The position numbers and the translations under genes were made by a program. Shown here one piece after another: positions 1 through 5,160 of a stretch of 5,814 bases of DNA (position 1 is the first letter of the stretch; each line of letters starts with the position of its first letter). Below the pieces are notes generated by a model, which made no database searches, was not told the origin of the DNA, and was given only the letters and a program-made list of their open reading frames with translations. Source of the stretch: SOKG01 sp964502665 (lineage in GTDB: Bacteria; Chloroflexota; Dehalococcoidia; SZUA-161); assembly GCA_964502665.1 (NCBI GenBank), contig CAZCXP010000151.1, positions 1 to 5,814 on the forward strand, given 5' to 3'.

Positions 1-19
1 TTGTCGAACCATGAACGGC

Positions 20-37
20 CCCCCGCGTACGCGGGGG
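20..37. repeat. GC-rich perfect palindrome upstream of proS
   Basis: An 18-base perfect palindrome, CCCCCGCGTACGCGGGGG, lies 49 bases before the proS start. As RNA it could form a stable hairpin, but no run of T follows on either side, so it is not a canonical Rho-independent terminator. It may be an intercistronic processing or stabilising hairpin, or a remnant terminator of a gene left of the window. What precedes position 1 is unknown. Confidence 0.6.
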
Positions 38-86
38 CTCAGGGCGAACGGATTAAAGTTTAGTTTTGGAACAAAGAGGATAAAAA

Positions 87-1781
87 ATGCGCCTATCGAA
101 GCTTTTCGGCAAGACCCTGCGGGAGGTGCCTGCGGAGGCGGAGACTGTAAGCCACCAGCTACTGCTCAGGGCGGGGATGATCCAGCAGGTGGCGGCGGGG
201 GTCTATTCCTATCTGCCTCTGGCGTGGCGGGTGCTGCGCAAGATGGAGCAGATAATCCGCGAGGAGATGGACGCCGCCGGCGGGCAGGAGTTGAATATGC
301 CCGTCCTCCAGCCCCTGGAGATATGGGAGGAGAGCGGGCGCGACGTTGCCTTCGGCAAAGGTCTGTTTACCCTGCAGGACCGCAGGGAGCGCAAGCTCGT
401 GCTCGCTCCAACACACGAGGAGGTGGTTACCGATCTCGCCCGCCGCAACGTAAGAAGCTACCGCGATCTGCCTTTGATGCTTTACCAGATTCAGACCAAG
501 TTCCGCGATGAGCCCCGTCCCCGTGGCGGGCTGGTGAGGGTGCGTGAGTTTTGCATGAAGGACCTCTATAGCTTCGATGCCGACGAGGAGGCCCTTGACC
601 TCAGCTACCGTAAAATGACTCAGGCCTACAGGAATATCTATGCCCGCTGCGGTCTTGAAACCGTGGTGGTCGAGGCCGATAGCGGCGCCATCGGCGGCAA
701 GGACTCTCACGAGTTCATGGTGATCGCCGAAACCGGAGAGGACGAGATTATCTACTGTAGTGGCTGCGACTATGCAGCCAATGCGGAGAAGGCAGCGAGC
801 GCCAAGCTGAGGGCAGAGGAGGAACCTCTTTTGCCCCTTGAGGAGGTGGCCACTCCCGGAGCCAAGACCATCGAGGAGGTAGCCAGCTTCCTTGGTGTCC
901 CCACGAGCCGCACTCTGAAGGCTGTTTTCTACTCGGCAGATGGCGATCTGGTCTTTGTCACGATAAGGGGCGACCTTGAGGTAAACGAGGTCAAGCTGAA
1001 GAACGCGCTCAAGTGCTCTGAGCTGAGGCTGGCCAATGATGAGGAGGTGCGGGGGGTGGGGCTGGTGGCGGGATCGGCATCGGCGGTGGGTCTCAGTGGG
1101 GTCAAGGTCATCGCCGACGAGTCGATAACACTGGGGCAAAACTTCGTCGTCGGCGCCAACAAGGAGGATACCCACCTCATGAACGCTAGTTACCCTCGCG
1201 ACTTCAAGGTGGATGTGGTGACTGATATCGCCCTGGCCGAAGCGGGACATCAGTGTACCAAGTGCGGCAGCGGCTTGCTGTCAATGCGAGGTATTGAAGT
1301 GGGTCACGTCTTCAAGCTGGGGACCGTCTTTAGCCAGAAGCAGGGGGCGTTTTACCTTGACCGGGATGGCAATCAGAAGTCGCTGGTGATGGGTTGCTAC
1401 GGGATTGGCACCGGCCGGCTCCTGGCGGCGGCTATCGAGCAGAACCACGACGAAAAGGGCATCATCTGGCCTGTCCCCATAGCGCCCTACCATATTTATC
1501 TTTGCCCCCTGGGCATGGATGATCCAGAGGTAGTCTCGGCTGCGGAGAGGCTCTACACTGATCTGGAAGATAAGGGATTTGAGGTGCTCTTCGACGATCG
1601 CATCGAATCGGCGGGGGTCAAGTTTAACGATGCTGACCTGCTGGGAGTGCCTGTACGAGTCGTTGTGAGCCGGCGCGCTCTGAAGTCAAATAGCGCTGAA
1701 CTCAAGCTGCGCAGAGAGAAGGAAACCGAGCTCGTGTCGATGGGAGAAGTCTCGAGCAGGCTTGAGTCTCTGCTGAGATGA
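87..1781 (+). CDS. proS: Prolyl-tRNA synthetase, bacterial type with editing insertion
   Basis: Class II aminoacyl-tRNA synthetase that charges tRNA-Pro with proline using ATP in the cytoplasm. At 564 residues it matches the usual bacterial length (E. coli about 572). The catalytic core shows the motif 1 region (about 38-72), TxE-type residues THEE at 109-112, motif 2 starting FRDEPRPRGG at 139-148 with VREF following, and motif 3 GCYGIGTGR at 436-444. Between motifs 2 and 3 lies the YbaK-like insertion (about 245-385) that hydrolyses misacylated Ala-tRNA-Pro; Lys278 in TLKAVFY aligns with the editing lysine of the E. coli enzyme. Cys pairs YCSGC (223-227) and CTKC (390-393) flank the insertion. 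The C-terminal anticodon-binding domain is about 465-564. ATG at 87 follows AGAGGAT with good spacing. No damage is seen. In related bacteria I recall proS downstream of isoprenoid and lipid genes (dxr-rseP-ispG), so it may be the last gene of an operon entering from the left; this cannot be seen here. Confidence 0.98.
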   Translation: MRLSKLFGKTLREVPAEAETVSHQLLLRAGMIQQVAAGVYSYLPLAWRVLRKMEQIIREEMDAAGGQELNMPVLQPLEIWEESGRDVAFGKGLFTLQDRRERKLVLAPTHEEVVTDLARRNVRSYRDLPLMLYQIQTKFRDEPRPRGGLVRVREFCMKDLYSFDADEEALDLSYRKMTQAYRNIYARCGLETVVVEADSGAIGGKDSHEFMVIAETGEDEIIYCSGCDYAANAEKAASAKLRAEEEPLLPLEEVATPGAKTIEEVASFLGVPTSRTLKAVFYSADGDLVFVTIRGDLEVNEVKLKNALKCSELRLANDEEVRGVGLVAGSASAVGLSGVKVIADESITLGQNFVVGANKEDTHLMNASYPRDFKVDVVTDIALAEAGHQCTKCGSGLLSMRGIEVGHVFKLGTVFSQKQGAFYLDRDGNQKSLVMGCYGIGTGRLLAAAIEQNHDEKGIIWPVPIAPYHIYLCPLGMDDPEVVSAAERLYTDLEDKGFEVLFDDRIESAGVKFNDADLLGVPVRVVVSRRALKSNSAELKLRREKETELVSMGEVSSRLESLLR

Positions 1782-1815
1782 CGCGATTTTCGGCGGCTTG
1801 GCTCGACTGCGACGA

Positions 1816-1844
1816 TTGACAAACAAGGGGGCTGGTGGTATCAT
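1816..1844 (+). promoter_or_regulatory. Near-consensus sigma70 promoter in the proS-SDR gap
   Basis: TTGACA at 1816-1821 is a perfect -35 box. It is separated by exactly 17 bases from TATCAT at 1839-1844, which matches the -10 consensus at five of six positions. Transcription would start near 1851. It points rightward, starts just after proS, and has no ordinary gene downstream on the same strand before the terminator at 2087. This suggests a dedicated small transcript. Confidence 0.65.
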
Positions 1845-1892
1845 TCATATACGGAGCCAAGAGGCGCCGAGTCTGACCGGAGGAGGTGCTCT

Positions 1893-1937
1893 ATGAGGCT
1901 TCACGGGTTATACGGAGTGTGGCAGGTTGACAAGTGA
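1893..1937 (+). CDS. Possible 14-residue leader peptide
   Basis: ATG at 1893 follows GGAGGAGGTG (1879-1888), one of the strongest Shine-Dalgarno sequences in the window, with 4 bases between. The frame reads MRLHGLYGVWQVDK and ends at TGA (1935-1937). It lies about 40 bases into the predicted transcript. The last codons (Trp-Gln-Val) overlap GGCAGG, which can pair with CCTGCC further down, so translation could affect RNA folding. No amino acid is strongly enriched, unlike classic biosynthetic attenuators, and no structural gene follows. The Shine-Dalgarno-plus-ATG could be chance; coding is uncertain. Confidence 0.3.
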   Translation: MRLHGLYGVWQVDK

Positions 1938-1979
1938 GGCCCTGCCGAGAGGCGGGGCAGGCCGATCTCGGGCTCGGCC
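1921..1979 (+). promoter_or_regulatory. Mutually exclusive hairpins, attenuator-like
   Basis: CCTGCC at 1941-1946 can pair either upstream with GGCAGG (1921-1926) or downstream within the GAGA-loop hairpin 1939-1958 (7 Watson-Crick pairs plus one G-U). The upstream partner lies inside the codons of the putative 14-residue peptide, so a ribosome there would block the first pairing and favour the second. A further stem at 1960-1979 abuts it. The layout is seen in the sequence; the switching is inference. Confidence 0.3.
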
Positions 1980-2086
1980 GAGAAGAGTATGAAGGAGGCC
2001 AGTCTTAAGTAAGAGGCCCCGTTCGGTGGTGAACATCGGAAGGAGCTGAGCTCGAGGAAAAAAACCAAGTAAATTAGGAACAACCA

Positions 2087-2122
2087 GTGGAGGGCGCTTC
2101 GGAAAGCGCCCTCCACCTTATT
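2087..2122. terminator. Rho-independent terminator, probably bidirectional
   Basis: A perfect 13-bp stem, GTGGAGGGCGCTT (2087-2099) with AAGCGCCCTCCAC (2104-2116), closes the tetraloop CGGA. On the + strand it is followed by CTTATTC, a moderate U-rich tail. Read on the minus strand it is followed by TGGTTGTTCC, also fairly U-rich. It lies between the candidate RNA unit (+) and the end of the convergent SDR gene (2166), and so can end both transcripts. It may also stop read-through from proS. Confidence 0.8.
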
Positions 2123-2165
2123 CATGGGGCGTGATGGCACTGAGGGCTTGGAGGGGTATCACGAC

Positions 2166-2969
2166 CTAGGACAGCAAGTATCCCCCATCCACCACTACCA
2201 CGCTGCCGGTCATATAGTCCGCGGCCGCGCTGGCCAGGAATAGCACCACCTTGGCAGCGTCGTCAGGTTCCCCCATGCGGCCCAGGGGCAGCCGTGCCAT
2301 GAAGTTATCCGAGACCTCCTTTAGTGATCTGCCCATGGCTTTGAGGGCGATGCCCTGCTCCGCAGCACCGGGTGTCATAATCCCACCTGGCGCGATGGCA
2401 TTGACCAGGATGTTATGCGGGGCCAACTCCAGGGCCAGGGCCTTGGTGAGCATGACCACGCCCCCCTTGGAGGTAACGTAGTGTGCCAGATCGGCCCTGG
2501 GATGGAGGCCTTCCATCGAGGCCATGTTGACTATCTTCCCTCCTTGCCCGGCCTTGATCATCTCCTTAGCGGCGGCGCGGGAGTAGAAGTACACCCCTTT
2601 GATGTTGATGTCGAGCGCCTTATCCCACATCTCTTCGCTGATGTCCAGAACCAGTGAGTGAGGAAAAATGCCCGCGTTATTGACCAGGATGTCAACGTGG
2701 CCGAAGGCCTTTACAGTGGCCTGGGTCGCCTTCTCGGCATCGGCCGCGCTGCTGGCATCAGCGTGGATGGCCTGCGCCTTGCCACCCCTGACCTTGATCT
2801 GCTCCACAGTCTGCGTTGCCGCCTCCAGATTGATGTCAGTGATCATCACACTGGCGCCCGCCTCCGCCAGCCGAAAGGCAATGGCCTGGCCAATGCCCAT
2901 GCCAGCGCCGGTCACGATGGCACCCTTTCCTGTTAGGTCGAAAAGCTGTGCGATAGTCTCGGGTGTCAT
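2166..2969 (-). CDS. Short-chain dehydrogenase/reductase (classical SDR)
   Basis: NAD(P)-dependent oxidoreductase of 267 residues, the normal length of a classical SDR, expected to be a cytoplasmic tetramer. The Rossmann cofactor motif TGAGMGIG is at 20-27. Asp45 at the end of strand beta-2 suggests NAD(H) rather than NADP(H). NNAG is at 97-100. The catalytic tetrad is complete: Asn122, Ser151 (in VNMASMEG), Tyr164 and Lys168 (YVTSK). PGG at 194-196 and a C-terminal DYMTGSVVVVDGG are typical of the FabG / glucose-dehydrogenase-like group. The substrate cannot be read from the sequence; a 3-oxoacyl-ACP/CoA reductase, sugar or alcohol dehydrogenase are all possible. ATG at 2969 follows GGAGG on the minus strand with 7-base spacing. 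It is a single gene, convergent with the candidate RNA unit and divergent from the 3673-5733 operon about 700 bases away. Confidence 0.95.
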   Translation of the reverse strand: MTPETIAQLFDLTGKGAIVTGAGMGIGQAIAFRLAEAGASVMITDINLEAATQTVEQIKVRGGKAQAIHADASSAADAEKATQATVKAFGHVDILVNNAGIFPHSLVLDISEEMWDKALDINIKGVYFYSRAAAKEMIKAGQGGKIVNMASMEGLHPRADLAHYVTSKGGVVMLTKALALELAPHNILVNAIAPGGIMTPGAAEQGIALKAMGRSLKEVSDNFMARLPLGRMGEPDDAAKVVLFLASAAADYMTGSVVVVDGGYLLS

Positions 2970-3013
2970 GTTTCAGCCTCCATTCTCAATGTCGTTCATC
3001 GCTCAGCGGCTTA

Positions 3014-3030
3014 AACCGGGGTTTCCGGTT
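3014..3030. promoter_or_regulatory. Inverted repeat at the SDR transcription start
   Basis: AACCGG (3014-3019) and CCGGTT (3025-3030) form a 6-bp inverted repeat with a 5-base spacer. It lies just downstream of the predicted start of SDR transcription (about 3033), a position where repressor binding would block the promoter. It could equally act as a hairpin in the SDR 5' leader. No regulator gene is in the window. Confidence 0.35.
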
Positions 3031-3039
3031 CTGTTGCCA

Positions 3040-3067
3040 ACTTTAGCGCAACATACGGGATTGTCAA
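3040..3067 (-). promoter_or_regulatory. Candidate promoter of the SDR gene
   Basis: On the minus strand a perfect TTGACA -35 box (3067-3062) is followed after 16 bases by TAAAGT (3045-3040), a fair -10 box. The start would fall near 3033, leaving a leader of about 64 bases before the SDR ATG. Direction and distance fit the SDR gene. Confidence 0.45.
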
Positions 3068-3149
3068 GCCAGAGCTGAGGTGGTTCGTTTTCCCCTGGGA
3101 CACTTCGGCTCAGGGCACAGGACACCCCTGGGGGTGGGTGGGAACAACA

Positions 3150-3184
3150 TCGTTGGAACGCCTTGACAACTCGGTTGAAGTAGG
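3150..3184. repeat. 35-bp direct repeat, copy 1
   Basis: It begins TCGTTGGAACGCCTTGACAA and ends in GTAGG. The copy at 3364-3398 is identical except for one base (G here, A there, at the 31st position). This copy directly abuts the 34-bp palindrome. It contains TTGACA. Confidence 0.85.
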
Positions 3185-3185
3185 C

Positions 3186-3219
3186 TGGGTAGGTTGCCCG
3201 ACGTCGGGCAACCTACCCA
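3186..3219. repeat. 34-bp perfect palindrome
   Basis: TGGGTAGGTTGCCCGAC is followed without spacer by its exact reverse complement, giving a 17-bp stem if extruded or transcribed. No T-run follows, so it is not a typical terminator. It sits between the two 35-bp direct repeats and is most likely part of a non-autonomous mobile or REP-like palindromic element. Confidence 0.85.
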
Positions 3220-3246
3220 CTGAACGAAGTGAAGGGGAAGGGGCAG

Positions 3247-3317
3247 CGAAGCAATCTCACCCCAAATACACTCAGGATTGCTTCGTCCCCCGATGAATCG
3301 GGGTCCTCGCAATGACA
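3247..3317. repeat. Inverted-repeat intergenic element (GAAGCAATC / GATTGCTTC type)
   Basis: CGAAGCAATC (3247-3256) is answered by GATTGCTTCG (3276-3285), a 10-bp inverted repeat with a 19-base loop. A second hairpin, CCCCGAT/ATCGGGG (3288-3294, 3297-3303), follows at once, then CCTCGCAATGACA (to 3317). I recognise the GATTGCTTCG...CTCGCAATGACA wording as a very common dispersed repeat in draft genomes of several phyla. It encodes nothing. Confidence 0.6.
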
Positions 3318-3363
3318 TACGAATGTGGCAACACCAACCTCGTCCCGAATCGCTATTCTTGGG

Positions 3364-3398
3364 TCGTTGGAACGCCTTGACAACTCGGTTGAAATAGG
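3364..3398. repeat. 35-bp direct repeat, copy 2
   Basis: Matches 3150-3184 with a single mismatch, starting 214 bases later. The two copies bracket the palindrome and the GAAGCAATC element. Unlike copy 1, it is followed by GATAAAAGG, giving it a possible -10 box. Confidence 0.85.
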
Positions 3399-3405
3399 AT
3401 AAAAG
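3377..3405 (+). promoter_or_regulatory. Weak candidate promoter formed by repeat copy 2
   Basis: TTGACA (3377-3382, inside the 35-bp repeat) lies 17 bases before TAAAAG (3400-3405), which matches the -10 consensus at only three positions. It points toward the operon at 3673 but would leave a leader of about 260 bases. Another weak possibility nearer the gene is TTGCGG (3612-3617), 17 bases, TACAGG (3635-3640). I see no convincing promoter for the operon. Confidence 0.2.
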
Positions 3406-3672
3406 GTACAACACCAGCACTAAGGCGGCTCAAGCGAAAAAGCACGGAATCCCTGATAATCTCTGTGGGCCTCTTTTTGCTCTGCTCCCGTTGAGGGGCA
3501 GACCTGCGTAGCAGCCACGGGTGCTGTCGGACGACAAACGGCATCTGTCCTGCTTCATCAGACATGGACTCAGAAAGGGTGCTAGCTCACTCACCTGCGT
3601 TTTTCCCTGGCTTGCGGAGTCGCGAGCATTAGTCTACAGGATTGAGTAACGAGGGAAGGAGGAACAGCGGAC

Positions 3673-4347
3673 GTGCTTTATCTGTATGAGACCACCTACC
3701 CATTTACGGGCGTGATCGATGAGTACGTGGATGTCATGCGCACCGATTTGATTCCTGGCCTGAGCCGTTACATGGATGTGCTGGGGGTTTTCAGGATCGC
3801 TTTTCGGCACCGCGAGACCTTTTTCCTGTCTGAACTGCCGCGCGGTGTGGATACCCTCGAAGGTTTGTCCAATTTTGTGATGCATGAGCGCGATGGACTG
3901 TCGTGGCACCGCGCAGGATTTAGATACCGGGACGAGTGGTTTGACAGCCTGCTTGAGGGTCTCCCGTTCGCGCCCACAGCGGCGACAATCAAAGAGCGCC
4001 AAGAGAAGGGGGATTTCACCGGGAACACGCTATATTATCGCTTAATCTACAACGTCCTGCCCTGGAAGCTGGACGAGTTCCTGGAGGCCTTTGAAAAGGA
4101 GCTGGTGCCCATGGAGGAAAGGCGGGGGATGAAGCTGGCGGGTTGCTACCGCTGGTTTGGCGCGTGTGGGGAGTCCGGCGAGATCATAAGCCTGTGGTCG
4201 CTGAAGAACTGGGAGCACTGGGGCCAGGTACGGGAGGCACATCTCAAGGACGCGGAGTCTCAACGGTGGATGGAGAAGGTATCGAGCCTGTGTGCGGAGT
4301 GGAGCTGTAAGTTCTTGATCCCCGTTCCTTACTCTTTGCTCCACTAG
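3673..4347 (+). CDS. Two-domain ferredoxin-like barrel protein, function unknown (paralogue A)
   Basis: A 224-residue soluble protein with no signal peptide or membrane segment. It contains two tandem copies of one domain. Copy 1 (about 1-102) runs from LYLYE to LPFAPT; copy 2 (about 118-224) runs from TLYYRLIYNVLP to IPVPYSLL, with GMKLAGCY (152-159) and ISLWSLKNW (172-180) as core strands. The strand-helix-strand-strand-helix-strand pattern suggests the NIPSNAP / dimeric alpha-beta-barrel fold; that is a fold guess, not a confident family call. Start is GTG at 3673: AAGGAGG (3656-3662) lies 10 bases upstream, and the resulting MLYLYE start matches the next gene exactly. First gene of a likely operon, 27 bases before its paralogue. 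Copy 1 has diverged most, lacking the LWEVDDW strand seen in paralogue B. Function could be small-molecule binding, an oxygenase or isomerase role, or a structural subunit. Confidence 0.85.
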   Translation: MLYLYETTYPFTGVIDEYVDVMRTDLIPGLSRYMDVLGVFRIAFRHRETFFLSELPRGVDTLEGLSNFVMHERDGLSWHRAGFRYRDEWFDSLLEGLPFAPTAATIKERQEKGDFTGNTLYYRLIYNVLPWKLDEFLEAFEKELVPMEERRGMKLAGCYRWFGACGESGEIISLWSLKNWEHWGQVREAHLKDAESQRWMEKVSSLCAEWSCKFLIPVPYSLLH

Positions 4348-4374
4348 GGCAGGGCCAACTGGAGGGATGGAGCA

Positions 4375-5118
4375 ATGCTTTACCTGTATGAGAACATAAC
4401 GATTTTTTCACGGTTTCAGGAGGAGTTCTGGAAGGTAATGGGCACTGACTATGTGCCTGATGCGGAGCGGAACGGGCTGCGCCTGGTGGGGATGTTCATG
4501 GTGGGCATCCATTACAACGAGAACCTGGCGCTCTGGGAGGTGGATGACTGGGCAGCGCTTGACCGGATACAGGAGTTTCACGACAAGGACCCCCTGGCGA
4601 AGGTCTGGGAGCGCGAGGCCGTCGACTACCGAACTGACTGGGTGGGCAAGGTGCTGGAGCCCGCGCCCTTCTCACCTACCCTGGCCCAGATCAAGGAGGG
4701 GGACTACAAGTCTACCATATACCTGCACACTCTGGCGCGGGTTGTGCCCGGCAAGGCTGAGGAGTATATTGATGCCATTGGCAGGGGGCTTATGCCCATG
4801 GCACAAACCTGGGGCATGAAGCTGGTGGGATGTTACCATGCGGTGGCAGGGACTGCCAGCAGCGGTGAGGTTATCAACATCTGGACAGCGGGCAATATAC
4901 ATGGCGATTGGGTCAAGATTCGCGAGGCATCCTTGAATGACCCAGCTTATAAGGACTGGGAGGCCAAGGCAGGGAAATGGCGTCCCAAGGTCGTTTATAG
5001 ATTCCTCTATGGCCTGGTCCCGTACTCACCTTTGCGCACTCCGTTTCTGGCGGACGAAGTAGCGGCAGAAGAGGTGAGAACGGTAGCCATGCCTGAGGTT
5101 GAATGGGGTAAAGACTGA
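4375..5118 (+). CDS. Two-domain ferredoxin-like barrel protein, function unknown (paralogue B)
   Basis: A 247-residue soluble protein, clearly paralogous to the gene just upstream: same MLYLYE start, same GMKL-GCY core (147-154 here), same SGE(I/V)I strand, same REA helix, same VPYS end. It too is an internal duplication. Domain 1 (about 1-101) has GLRLVGMF (34-41) and LALWEVDDW (51-59) and ends PAPFSPT; domain 2 (about 114-221) has GMKLVGCY and VINIWTAGN (166-174) and ends LVPYSPL. The pattern fits a ferredoxin-like alpha-beta-barrel domain such as NIPSNAP, so one chain could mimic a dimer. A tail of about 25 residues rich in Glu and Val (about 223-247) is absent from paralogue A. ATG at 4375 follows GGAGGG (4361-4366) with 8-base spacing. 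Neighbour spacing is 27 bases before and 42 after, consistent with one operon. No catalytic residue can be assigned. Confidence 0.88.
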   Translation: MLYLYENITIFSRFQEEFWKVMGTDYVPDAERNGLRLVGMFMVGIHYNENLALWEVDDWAALDRIQEFHDKDPLAKVWEREAVDYRTDWVGKVLEPAPFSPTLAQIKEGDYKSTIYLHTLARVVPGKAEEYIDAIGRGLMPMAQTWGMKLVGCYHAVAGTASSGEVINIWTAGNIHGDWVKIREASLNDPAYKDWEAKAGKWRPKVVYRFLYGLVPYSPLRTPFLADEVAAEEVRTVAMPEVEWGKD

Positions 5119-5148
5119 GCCGCTGGCGCAGGATTTGGTAACCCGGTG

Positions 5149-5157
5149 AAGGAGGGG
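5149..5157 (+). promoter_or_regulatory. Ribosome binding site that fixes the start at 5161
   Basis: AAGGAGGGG lies 3 bases (GGAGG core about 5) before ATG 5161. An in-frame GTG at 5146 would begin upstream and include this Shine-Dalgarno sequence in the coding region, with no ribosome site of its own. ATG 5161 is therefore preferred. Confidence 0.8.
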
Positions 5158-5160
5158 AAA

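Larger units (their letters stand above)
1851..2122 (+). ncRNA. Candidate structured small RNA of about 270 nt, family unknown
   Basis: This interval is bounded by the promoter at 1816-1844 and the terminator hairpin at 2087-2116, and holds no ORF of normal length. It contains strong potential hairpins: GCCCTGCC/GGCGGGGC closing a GAGA tetraloop (1939-1958), GGCCGA/TCGGCC (1960-1979), and a weaker GTTC/GAAC stem near 2021-2034. A 9-base repeat TATACGGAG occurs at the predicted start (1848-1856) and again at 1909-1917. I compared it by eye with tmRNA, RNase P RNA, SRP RNA, 6S RNA and group II intron domain V and did not find their hallmark sequences. It could be a small RNA, a leader whose structural gene has been lost, or a riboregulator with the 14-codon ORF inside it. 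Ends are inferred from the promoter and terminator, not measured. Confidence 0.45.
2970..3672. other. Repeat-rich intergenic region without supportable genes
   Basis: About 700 bases separate the divergent SDR and three-gene operon. The left end holds the SDR promoter. Between about 3080 and 3400 are repeats: a CACCCC/GGGGTG hairpin (3123-3136), two direct repeats, a long palindrome and an inverted-repeat element. Segments such as CTTCGGCTCAGGGCACAGG near 3103-3121 look like dispersed intergenic repeats found in many bacterial genomes. From 3399 to about 3650 I see only one modest hairpin (3481-3488 with 3495-3502, one G-U pair) and no gene. Long open frames on the minus strand here (3064-3420, 3353-3565) have repeat-derived, low-complexity-like composition and no recognisable domain, so I do not call them. 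Confidence 0.6.

Noticed and set aside
11..511. Open frame of 166 codons overlapping the start of proS
   Set aside because: Gly/Arg/Pro-rich translation, runs through the palindrome and overlaps proS in another frame. No domain is visible.
159..1250. Long minus-strand open frame (363 codons) opposite proS
   Set aside because: Lies entirely within the unmistakable proS gene. Its translation is His/Leu-rich with no recognisable domain, so it is an antisense shadow of a GC-rich gene.
2020..2095. Faint resemblance of CGAGGAAAAAAACC-AAG to the 5' region of 23S rRNA
   Set aside because: The surrounding bases do not align with 23S rRNA, and the region is bounded by its own promoter and terminator. 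Treated as coincidence.
1851..2116. tmRNA, RNase P RNA, SRP RNA, 6S RNA or group II intron fragment
   Set aside because: I looked for the tmRNA 5' end and LAA tag, the RNase P GAGGAAAGTCC block, the SRP GGAAGG loop context, a 6S-like long end-pairing and the domain V hairpin. None is convincing.
2668..3078. Plus-strand open frame of 136 codons opposite the SDR
   Set aside because: Antisense of a complete SDR with all catalytic motifs; composition (Met/Ala/Pro/Ser) is typical of a shadow frame.
3150..3398. CRISPR array
   Set aside because: Only two repeats, 35 bp each, with a 179-bp interval full of palindromes. There are no regular spacers and no cas genes.
3064..3420. Minus-strand open frame of 118 codons in the intergenic region
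   Set aside because: Made almost entirely of repeats (35-bp repeats, palindrome, GAAGCAATC element). No Shine-Dalgarno sequence or domain was recognised.
3481..3502. Terminator-like hairpin TCTGCTCC/GGGGCAGA
   Set aside because: The T-run precedes rather than follows the stem on the + strand, and none follows on the minus strand.
5146..5160. GTG at 5146 as the start of the Cys-rich gene
   Set aside because: It would translate the strong AAGGAGGGG ribosome site itself. ATG 5161 is correctly spaced behind that site.
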